Assembly (NCBI GenBank): GCA_013696065.1
Contig: JACCZJ010000444.1
Location: 1-11,478, forward strand
Reading direction: 5' to 3'
Length of the DNA: 11,478 nt
Source: Nocardioidaceae bacterium
Lineage (GTDB): Bacteria > Actinomycetota > Actinomycetes > Propionibacteriales > Nocardioidaceae
The position numbers were made by a program, and so were the translations under genes. The notes below the pieces were generated by a model, which did not search any database, was not told the origin of the DNA, and saw only the letters and a list, made by a program, of their open reading frames with translations. This document shows positions 6,072 to 11,478 of this stretch, one piece after another (position 1 is the first letter of the stretch; every line of letters begins with the position of its first letter).

Positions 6072-7376
6072 ATGAGTCGACGTCGCCGAGGGGTTGTGGC
6101 TGCCGCGTTGCTTGCGTGCGCCATCCCTTCGTCTAGTTCTGCTGTTGGCGTTGTGGAGTGTTACGGCCGCCCCGCCAACGTCGTGGGCACCGAGGGCGCG
6201 GACAGGCTCGTTGGCAGCCTCGGTGATGACGTGATCGTGGCGCTTGGGGGCGATGATGTCGTCCACGGCCGTGGCGGCAACGACTGGATCTGCGGCGGAC
6301 CCGACCGGGACACGTTGAGTGGCGGGCCCGGCGATGACCACGTATACGGCCAAGAAGGAGGAGACGCCCTCATCGAGGGTTTCGGAGATGACGTGGCGGC
6401 CGCGGGCCCCGACGGGTTGTACGGCGATCTGCTCACGTACGCGTCGAGCAGACGGGCCGTGACGATCAGCCTGGAGACGCATTCGACCGTGATGGGCCCG
6501 AACCGGGACACGGTCAGAGGTTTCGACAGCTACTACGGGACGGCATACGACGACGTGCTGACAGGCACGGACAGACGCGACAGCCTCTACGGCGGCCCTG
6601 GCAACGACGACATCGCCGGTTACGGCGCCCAGGACTATCTGCGAGGCGACGAGGGCGACGACACGATCGTCGGAGGTGAGGGGCCTGACGATCTGGAAGG
6701 CGGCGGGGGTTTCGATCGCCTCACCGATTTGCAAGGTGACAACGTCGTGTCAGATCTGACCCTTACCGGCGCGACAGGCGCGGCCGTTCTCACCGGTTCT
6801 GGTAACGACACGGTCGAGGTCGAAAGCGACGAGCAGGCTGCTGAGATCACTGTGTCGTCGGGCGCGGGTGCTGATCGGGTGTACCTCAGCGGGCTCATCA
6901 GCACGGGCCGAGTGCTGACGGGTGCAGGTGAGGACTTCATCGGCATGCAGCTCGACGCGGCAGGCGACTTAGTGGTCAGGGGACAGCGAGACGACGACGT
7001 CCTGGGATTGGCGGGGGCGGCTCCTGGCGCTCGACAACCCACAGAGGTCATGGCGGTCGGCGGGCAAGGCACCGACAACCTGGTTTTCTCCAACATCTTC
7101 GGCAACGTCACGTTGAGCTTGGGAGCCGAGGGCCGTCTCACCGCCCCGGTGGCAATGGAGCTTCCCGGGTTCGAGGCGGCGCAGACAGGCTACGGCGACG
7201 ACGTCATCACCGGTAGCCCCGAACGGAACCTCATCCTCAGCGCCGATGGCGACGACAAGATCTACGGCTTGGGCGGTGACGACGTACTCGATGCCGGCTA
7301 TGGCGTCGATGTGGTTCGAGGCGGCATCGGTTTGGACCGCTGTATCGACGCCGAGACGCAGTTCGGCTGCGAATAA
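6072..7376 (+). CDS. Exported RTX (haemolysin-type Ca2+-binding repeat) protein
   Basis: A 434-residue secreted or surface protein whose body is a calcium-binding beta-roll; no enzymatic domain is recognised. MSRRRRG plus a hydrophobic stretch to about residue 18 and an SSSSA cleavage site form a Sec-type signal peptide. LLAC (13-16) also resembles a weak lipobox. RTX nonapeptides (GGxGxDxUx) fill residues 45-110 (GSLGDDVIV, GGDDVVHGRGGND, GGPGDDHVYG), 155-225 and 373-420 (GYGDDVITG, GLGGDDVLDAG). Degenerate repeats lie between them, with an inserted beta-rich stretch near 120-150. Cysteines pair plausibly as C30/C74 and C424/C433; the C-terminal LDRCIDAE...GCE ending recurs in actinobacterial RTX proteins (from memory). 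Upstream ATGs (5838, 6042) would put 78 or 10 extra residues before the signal peptide, so 6072 is chosen. Codon 300 is a rare TTA. No type I secretion genes are present, consistent with Sec export. Confidence 0.88.
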   Translation: MSRRRRGVVAAALLACAIPSSSSAVGVVECYGRPANVVGTEGADRLVGSLGDDVIVALGGDDVVHGRGGNDWICGGPDRDTLSGGPGDDHVYGQEGGDALIEGFGDDVAAAGPDGLYGDLLTYASSRRAVTISLETHSTVMGPNRDTVRGFDSYYGTAYDDVLTGTDRRDSLYGGPGNDDIAGYGAQDYLRGDEGDDTIVGGEGPDDLEGGGGFDRLTDLQGDNVVSDLTLTGATGAAVLTGSGNDTVEVESDEQAAEITVSSGAGADRVYLSGLISTGRVLTGAGEDFIGMQLDAAGDLVVRGQRDDDVLGLAGAAPGARQPTEVMAVGGQGTDNLVFSNIFGNVTLSLGAEGRLTAPVAMELPGFEAAQTGYGDDVITGSPERNLILSADGDDKIYGLGGDDVLDAGYGVDVVRGGIGLDRCIDAETQFGCE

Positions 7377-7377
7377 C

Positions 7378-7395
7378 CCGGCTGCCGCGGGCCGG
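7378..7395 (+). terminator. Weak hairpin after the RTX gene
   Basis: CCGGC (7378-7382) and GCCGG (7391-7395) form a 5-bp stem with an 8-nt loop immediately after the stop codon. There is no T-tract. In G/C-rich DNA such short stems are common, so this is only a candidate. The rest of the gap to 7494 shows nothing recognisable. Confidence 0.25.
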
Positions 7396-7494
7396 ACCAA
7401 GTCAGCCTGACCCGTCGTGGCGTCGGTCACGTACGGCGCTTCCGCGGGCGGCGCGCATTTGTGTACCTCGCTCGCGAGCCACGATGATGTGCAG

Positions 7495-8298
7495 ATGAGT
7501 GATGAACGCGCTGAAGGCAAGCCAGTGGTCAGTTGGCTGACAGACATGGACGGTGTGCTCGTACACGAGGAAAGCCCGATTCCCGGTGCCTCGCAGTTCA
7601 TCCAAAAGCTGGTGGAGTCAGGGCAGCGCTTCCTCGTTCTCACCAACAACTCCATGTTCACCCCGCGCGACCTGGTGGCACGGCTGCACCGCAGCGGACT
7701 CGAGCTGCCCGAGGAAGCACTCTGGACCTCGGCGCTGGCGACTGCGCAGTTCCTCGACGAGCAGCGCTCGGGTGGGAGCGCGTTCGCCATCGGCGAGGTG
7801 GGGCTGACGACAGCACTGCATGAGGTGGGTTACGTCCTGACCAACCGAGACCCGGACTACGTGGTGCTGGGAGAGACAAGGACGTACTCCTTCGAAGCAA
7901 TCACGCGGGCGATCCGGCTCATTGATGACGGCGCACGGTTCATCGCGACGAACCCCGACGCGACCGGGCCGTCACGCGAGGGCGCCCTGCCTGCCACCGG
8001 CGCCGTAGCCGCGCTCATCACCCGCGCCACAGGTGTGGAGCCCTATTTCGTCGGCAAGCCGAACCCGCTGATGATGCGCAGCGCCCTGAACCGCATCGAG
8101 GCGCACTCCGAAACCACAGTGATGATCGGCGACCGCATGGACACCGACATTATCTCCGGCCTCGAGGCTGGACTACGCACGGTGCTCGTGCTGACCGGGT
8201 TGACCGTGCGTGAGCAGGTGGGGCGCTATCCCTACCGTGCCACCTGGGTAGTCGACTCCATCGCAGATGTCGTCGACATGGTCGACTCGCCCGACTGA
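7495..8298 (+). CDS. HAD-IIA family hydrolase (NagD-like phosphatase)
   Basis: Haloacid-dehalogenase phosphatase, 267 residues, cytoplasmic. Family members dephosphorylate sugar phosphates, nucleoside monophosphates or phosphoglycolate; the substrate cannot be read from sequence. All four HAD motifs are present. Motif I is TDMDGVL, with nucleophile D17 and acid/base D19. Motif II is VLTNNS (T50). K188 in VGKPNPLMM is motif III. Motif IV is MIGDRMDTDIISG, with D213 and D217 binding Mg2+. The C2-type cap lies between motifs II and III, and FIATNPDATGPSREG is the usual cap sequence of this subfamily. The start is chosen at ATG 7495, because residues from the upstream in-frame ATG (7417) do not look like this family; GTG 7489 is also possible. 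No Shine-Dalgarno site is seen. GATGAT lies 6 nt before the ATG, a poor match to the -10 pattern of neighbours. It converges on the UspA-like gene with a 23-bp gap. Confidence 0.92.
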   Translation: MSDERAEGKPVVSWLTDMDGVLVHEESPIPGASQFIQKLVESGQRFLVLTNNSMFTPRDLVARLHRSGLELPEEALWTSALATAQFLDEQRSGGSAFAIGEVGLTTALHEVGYVLTNRDPDYVVLGETRTYSFEAITRAIRLIDDGARFIATNPDATGPSREGALPATGAVAALITRATGVEPYFVGKPNPLMMRSALNRIEAHSETTVMIGDRMDTDIISGLEAGLRTVLVLTGLTVREQVGRYPYRATWVVDSIADVVDMVDSPD

Positions 8299-8321
8299 CG
8301 AGCCCGGTGTCTTGCCGCGCT

Positions 8322-8831
8322 TCAGCGACCTCCGACCGGCGGAGATGCCTCGTGCTCCACCAGATGCAGCACGGGAACCCCGAGTCGCCGTCGAGCCTTT
8401 GAGCTCCAGTCGAGGTGCAGGAACTCCTGTACGACGTGCGGCCGGGTCAACACGATCACCTCGTCGGCAAACTGTTCGCGTGCCACGTGCTCGAGCGACT
8501 CGATCGGGTCCTGAGAGCTGAATCCCCCGGATGCTTCAGCGCCAAGGGCACGCAAGGCCGAGACGCTGGTGGCCACAGCATTCTGCGCCTCTGCCTCGAT
8601 CTCGGCCTGGGCTCGCTCCACGTCGGCTTGATTGGCCGCGACCGGGGGGACTGCTAGGACTTCACTTGCAGCTAGCGACCCCAACGCGGTCTCTACTCGG
8701 ACGGCCGCGTTGTCACACGGGATCAAGACGTGGTAATGCCTTTGGTCCTCGATCGCGGAGTGGAGTGAGGCAACCTCGTCGGCGTCTGCCGCGGTCAGGG
8801 CCTGCTCGGCCAGGACGATCACGTTGTACAT
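8322..8831 (-). CDS. Conserved UspA-like alpha/beta protein of unknown function
   Basis: A 169-residue soluble protein with an alternating beta/alpha pattern like a single universal-stress-protein domain. A first strand (MYNVIVLAE) is followed by a helix and then YHVLIPC. A long Ala/Glu-rich helix (residues 68-98, possible coiled coil) leads to the last strands DEVIVLTRP and GVPVLHLVEH. The loop HVVQEFLHLDWSSKARRRL (132-150) is distinctive. The glycine-rich ATP-binding motif of ATP-binding Usp proteins (Gx2Gx9G[S/T]) is not present, so nucleotide binding is doubtful. It is the last gene of the probable reductase-ligC-usp series, but an 81-bp gap and its own strong Shine-Dalgarno site allow independent expression. 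I do not recognise a named gene; a stress or regulatory role would be guesswork. Confidence 0.8.
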   Translation of the reverse strand: MYNVIVLAEQALTAADADEVASLHSAIEDQRHYHVLIPCDNAAVRVETALGSLAASEVLAVPPVAANQADVERAQAEIEAEAQNAVATSVSALRALGAEASGGFSSQDPIESLEHVAREQFADEVIVLTRPHVVQEFLHLDWSSKARRRLGVPVLHLVEHEASPPVGGR

Positions 8832-8837
8832 CGCTGT

Positions 8838-8843
8838 CCTCCC
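8838..8843 (-). promoter_or_regulatory. Shine-Dalgarno site of the UspA-like gene
   Basis: On the minus strand GGGAGG lies 6 nt before the ATG at 8831, fixing the start. Confidence 0.8.
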
Positions 8844-8857
8844 GTTGCTGGGATTTA

Positions 8858-8867
8858 CCCTTAAGGG
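8858..8867. repeat. 10-bp perfect palindrome in the UspA-like gene leader
   Basis: CCCTTAAGGG lies 26 bp before the start codon and 15 bp upstream of the Shine-Dalgarno site, in the 81-bp gap after ligC. It could be an operator or the core of a small hairpin. Without conservation data its role is unknown. Confidence 0.35.
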
Positions 8868-8912
8868 GCTCCTTCCATGATGCCACTGCGAGCACAGCGC
8901 ACGCCATGAGCA

Positions 8913-10022
8913 TCACGGGGTGCCGGCCGGGCCTGGTGGCGATTGGAGCAGCTGGTCCAGGTCGTAGCTCACGGGTTCTTCGAGCTGTGCGTAGGTGCAC
9001 GACTTCGGGTCTCGGTCGGGGCGCCAGCGTTTGAACTGGGTCGTATGCCGGAAGCGAGTGCCCTCCATATGGTCGAAGCCCACCTCGACCACCATTGACG
9101 GATCCAGTGGCACCCAGGACAGGTCCTTGCCAGCGTTCCAGCGCGACTGGGCGCCTGGCATCCGGTCGCTCGACTCGCTGGCCTCTGCCCACCGACCCCA
9201 AGGGTGCTCGTTTGGTGCCACCACCATCGGCGCCAGCTCGGCAACCAGCTCGGCTCGACGTGTGGTGGCGAATGAGGCTGCCACTCCCACGTGCTGCAGC
9301 TGACCCTGGTTGTCATACAGCCCCAACAGCAGGGATCCGAGGCGCGGTTCCGCGAGGGTTGACGACTTGTGCAGCCGATAGCCGGCGAGCACGACGTCAG
9401 CGGTTCGCACGTGCTTGACCTTGAGCATCGCTCGGGCGCCGGGCTGATAGGCGCTCAGCTGCGGTTTCGCCACAACCCCATCAAGGCCGGCTCCCTCGAA
9501 CGTGTCGAACCACCGTCGGGCGGTCGCCTCGTCGGTGGTGGCGGGGGTCACATGCATTGGTGGGGCAGTGTCTCGGAGGGCGTCGACCAGTCGAGCCCGA
9601 CGGTCGGATTGGGCTGCGGCGAGCAACGACTCAGCACCGATGGCGAGCAGGTCGAACGCCACAAAGGACGCCGGGGTCTCGACTGCCAGCTTTTGGACCC
9701 GCGAGTCCGCCGGGTGGATTCGCTCGAGCAACCTCTCGAACTGCAGCCGGCCGTCGAGGGAGATGATGATTTCGCCATCGAGGACACACCTGGGCGGCAG
9801 CCATTGTCTCGCGGCCGCCTCCACATCGGGAAAATAGCGGGTCAAGGGTCGTTCGTTGCGGCTGCCGAGCTCCACCTCATCGCCATCGCGAAAGATGATG
9901 CAGCGAAAACCGTCCCACTTGGGTTCGTACTGAAAGCCTCCTTCCACGCTGGCGGGCGCCGGCACCGCCTTCGCCACCTTCGCGAGCATCGGTGACAAGG
10001 GTGGCATCACGGGCAGATCCAT
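8913..10022 (-). CDS. ligC: ATP-dependent DNA ligase, LigC type
   Basis: Seals nicks in duplex DNA using ATP through a covalent lysyl-AMP; in actinobacteria LigC-type enzymes act in end joining and excision repair alongside the essential NAD+-dependent LigA. The protein has 369 residues, the usual two-domain length (adenylation plus OB fold, no polymerase or nuclease domain). Motif I is EPKWDGFR, with adenylated K35. Motif III/IIIa residues are LDGEI (81-85) and FVAFDLLAI. Motif IV is LDGVVAK (180-186). Motif V is MLKVKH (199-204). Motif VI in the OB domain is RFRHTTQFKRWRPD (323-336). It starts 6 bp after the upstream reductase gene. Its Shine-Dalgarno site GAGGGAG (10032-10038) lies inside the end of that gene, so translation is probably coupled. 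The logical partner is the stand-alone polymerase at 4339; no Ku is present. Confidence 0.95.
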   Translation of the reverse strand: MDLPVMPPLSPMLAKVAKAVPAPASVEGGFQYEPKWDGFRCIIFRDGDEVELGSRNERPLTRYFPDVEAAARQWLPPRCVLDGEIIISLDGRLQFERLLERIHPADSRVQKLAVETPASFVAFDLLAIGAESLLAAAQSDRRARLVDALRDTAPPMHVTPATTDEATARRWFDTFEGAGLDGVVAKPQLSAYQPGARAMLKVKHVRTADVVLAGYRLHKSSTLAEPRLGSLLLGLYDNQGQLQHVGVAASFATTRRAELVAELAPMVVAPNEHPWGRWAEASESSDRMPGAQSRWNAGKDLSWVPLDPSMVVEVGFDHMEGTRFRHTTQFKRWRPDRDPKSCTYAQLEEPVSYDLDQLLQSPPGPAGTP

Positions 10023-10028
10023 CGCCGT

Positions 10029-10799
10029 TCACTCCCTCGCGTAGCGGGCGAAGAGTTCGCCATCTTCTTCGAGCAGTTGCTTCAGGTGCAGCTGGTACGG
10101 CGGCTTGATCGCCGGCCCATCGGTGAGGCGCAGCGCGTTTCCTGACGCAATCACCGGTGTCCACGTGAGGCAGAGCTCGTCGAGGCGACCAGACGAGACG
10201 ACGTCATGCATCAAAGTGGGCCCACCTTCGCACAGGATGCGAGCAAAGCCCTGCTCTGCAAGCAGATCGACGGCTTTGGCGAAGTCGACGCTGGTCTCAC
10301 CGGCGATGATCACCGGGGCCCGCTCGCTGATCTGCGCGCGTCGGTCCGAGGGGGAGGACTCGGTGGTAATAACCAGTGTCGGCGCCGTGCCGCCGCCGAG
10401 CAGTGCGGCGTCGACGTCGAGAGACCGTGACACCACAGCCATGGCGGGTCCTGGGCCGAGGCCAAGACGCTGTCGGATGTGGGTCCGCCGATCCGTTGAC
10501 TTCACCGGTTGGTAGTCCTCGACGCGAGCTGTGTTGGCACCGATGACCACCACGTCAGCGACTGAGCGCAGAAGACCGAGCACGCGCTTGTCGGCTTTGC
10601 TGGAAAGCGAGCCGGATTTGTGGTCGGCTCCCTGCACGGCTCCGTCCAGAGTGCTGACGAAGTTGGCCCGCACCCACACGCCGTGAGACGGATAGTCATA
10701 GAGCTCGGTCAGATCTTCGTAGCTGAGCTCGCTGCTGGAGCCGGGGAACAGAGACTGCACGAACCGATCCTGCCACCCGTTGGGGCTGACCATCGGCAT
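10029..10799 (-). CDS. RibD C-terminal-like pyrimidine reductase family protein
   Basis: NADPH-dependent reductase of the RibD-C/dihydrofolate-reductase fold; the RibD parent reduces the ribosyl chain of a pyrimidine intermediate in riboflavin synthesis. With 256 residues it lacks the N-terminal deaminase domain of bifunctional RibD. Recognisable blocks are VWVRANFVSTLDGA (41-54), SGSLSSKADKRVLGLLRSVADVV as two adjoining pieces at 62-84, and GANTARVEDYQP (87-98). ARILCEGGPTLMHDV (186-200) carries the cofactor-binding EGG. The start is set at ATG 10799 (ATG 10793 also fits), because sequence upstream of it does not resemble the family and would overlap zapE. The gene leads ligC with a 6-bp gap, a link that is not explained by known biochemistry. 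It is divergent from zapE with 12 bp between start codons. No Shine-Dalgarno site or clear -10 box was found, so its promoter is unresolved. True riboflavin role uncertain. Confidence 0.88.
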   Translation of the reverse strand: MPMVSPNGWQDRFVQSLFPGSSSELSYEDLTELYDYPSHGVWVRANFVSTLDGAVQGADHKSGSLSSKADKRVLGLLRSVADVVVIGANTARVEDYQPVKSTDRRTHIRQRLGLGPGPAMAVVSRSLDVDAALLGGGTAPTLVITTESSPSDRRAQISERAPVIIAGETSVDFAKAVDLLAEQGFARILCEGGPTLMHDVVSSGRLDELCLTWTPVIASGNALRLTDGPAIKPPYQLHLKQLLEEDGELFARYARE

Positions 10800-10805
10800 T
10801 AGGCT
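10800..10805 (+). promoter_or_regulatory. Putative -10 box of a leaderless zapE promoter
   Basis: TAGGCT, followed by 6 nt (GCCCGA) and then GTG 10812. It is identical in hexamer and spacing to the msrB box. It directly abuts the divergent reductase start codon, so any -35 element of zapE must lie inside the reductase coding sequence. Confidence 0.5.
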
Positions 10806-10811
10806 GCCCGA

Positions 10812-11478
10812 GTGCCGATCGCACTGTCGCAACGCAACCCTCGCGTGACACCCGAGCAGGTGCTCGCCGGTCTGCTTCCTCCCCCCACCTTCGCCGACTC
10901 GACGCTCGAGAACTACCGCCCGGTCACGGGTGAGCCCACCCAACAGCGCGCACTCGATGAGGTCAGCCGCTTCGCTCAGTCTCTGGCCGAGCCGGACCGT
11001 GCGCGCAGGCGCGGCTGGTTTCGGCGGCGCGAGCCGGCAGGGTCAGAGGGGTCGAGGATCGGGCTGTATCTCGACGGTGGCTTCGGTGTAGGCAAGACAC
11101 ATCTGCTCGCGGGCGCGTGGCATGTCGCCCCTAGCCCCAAGCTGTTTGCCACGTTCGTGGAGCTCACCCATGTCGTTGGCGCGCTTGGTTTTGCGCAGGC
11201 CGTGGAACGCCTGGCGTCATACCGGTTCGTCTGCATCGACGAGTTCGAACTCGACGACCCGGGTGACACTGTGCTGGTTTCGACTCTGCTCGCCAGGCTG
11301 GCCGACCGTGGCGTGCGCCTCGCGGCAACCTCGAATACGTTGCCCGACAAGCTGGGGGAGGGGCGCTTCGCGGCCGAGGACTTCTTGCGCGAGATCCAGG
11401 CGCTGGCGAGCCATTTTGCCGTAATCCGGATCGATGGGCCTGACTATCGGCATCGAGACCTGACCGACCCCGCTCCGC
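10812..11478 (+). CDS. zapE: ZapE / AFG1-type AAA+ ATPase, 3' end missing
   Basis: P-loop ATPase of the AFG1/ZapE family; the E. coli member associates with FtsZ at the division site, and mitochondrial AFG1 aids protein quality control. About 222 residues are visible before the window ends, an estimated two thirds of a full-length protein. GTG at 10812 is the start: an in-frame TAG at 10800 excludes anything further upstream, and the residues that follow (LSQRNPRVTPEQVLAGLLPPP) match the family N-terminus. Walker A is GGFGVGKTHL (89-98, K95). Walker B is FVCIDEFEL, with D143 and E144. Sensor 1 is ATSN (172-175). DFLREIQ follows. A basic stretch RARRRGWFRRR (63-73) sits before the ATPase core. 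No Shine-Dalgarno site precedes the GTG; a TAGGCT box 6 nt upstream suggests a leaderless transcript. Which role applies in this organism is inference. Confidence 0.93.
   Translation, partial: MPIALSQRNPRVTPEQVLAGLLPPPTFADSTLENYRPVTGEPTQQRALDEVSRFAQSLAEPDRARRRGWFRRREPAGSEGSRIGLYLDGGFGVGKTHLLAGAWHVAPSPKLFATFVELTHVVGALGFAQAVERLASYRFVCIDEFELDDPGDTVLVSTLLARLADRGVRLAATSNTLPDKLGEGRFAAEDFLREIQALASHFAVIRIDGPDYRHRDLTDPAP

Noticed and set aside
6180..7350. Repetitive GGC-GAC-rich DNA as a tandem repeat or CRISPR-like array
   Set aside because: The repetition is at protein level (RTX nonapeptides) with variable spacing and no unique spacers; it is fully explained by the coding sequence.
8861..8878. Five-codon minus-strand upstream ORF (ATG to TAA) in the UspA-like leader
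   Set aside because: It has no Shine-Dalgarno site and is too short to distinguish from chance; its end merely overlaps the palindrome.
10800..10943. N-terminal extension of the reductase to ATG 10943
   Set aside because: It overlaps the zapE coding start on the other strand and the added residues are unlike the reductase family.
1..11478. A new defence, mobile or toxin-antitoxin system
   Set aside because: I found no integrase, transposase, toxin-antitoxin pair, nuclease cassette or repeat array; the genes belong to known housekeeping, repair and exported families.

Overview
The window reads as chromosomal DNA from a high-GC actinobacterium. The evidence is the strong G/C preference at third codon positions, GTG as well as ATG starts, the actinobacterial (coproporphyrin-type) haem genes, and LigC/PolDom-type DNA repair genes. 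Several genes also have a TANNNT -10-like hexamer a few bases before the start codon, which suggests leaderless transcription. The combination (haem oxidase-decarboxylase pair, MsrB, RTX-repeat secreted protein, pyrimidine reductase divergent from ZapE) would fit Nocardioidaceae or a related Propionibacteriales family. That placement is inference from gene content only.

Layout. (1) 1-2101, plus strand: the 3' part of a coproporphyrinogen/protoporphyrinogen oxidase gene overlaps a coproheme decarboxylase gene by ATGA. These are the late steps of haem synthesis. (2) 2158-2562, minus: msrB, a methionine-sulfoxide repair enzyme. (3) 2693-4270, plus: an exported sulfatase with an unusual start region. 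It is followed by a 70-bp stretch packed with three inverted repeats. (4) 4339-5409, plus: a stand-alone LigD-type polymerase/primase domain. (5) 5433-5750, minus: a small acidic exported or membrane-anchored PepSY-like protein, divergent from (6) 6072-7376, plus, an exported RTX (calcium-binding nonapeptide) protein. (7) 7495-8298, plus: a HAD-IIA sugar/nucleotide phosphatase. (8) 10799 down to 8322, minus: a likely operon of a RibD-like pyrimidine reductase, an ATP-dependent DNA ligase (LigC) and a UspA-like protein of unknown function. (9) 10812 to the window end, plus: zapE (AFG1-type ATPase), truncated, divergent from the reductase with only 12 bp between start codons.

How they work together. 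The first two genes act consecutively in haem synthesis. The polymerase domain and LigC are the two catalytic activities found fused in LigD; here they are separate genes 3.5 kb apart, with no Ku in the window. The remaining genes are housekeeping or surface functions without an evident shared pathway. I see no mobile element, CRISPR array, tRNA, rRNA or defence island. No clearly new multi-gene system is visible. The most interesting signals are at the start-site and regulatory level: a candidate ATC start codon, precisely spaced TAGGnT boxes, the triple inverted repeat, and TTA codons restricted to the two exported-protein genes.
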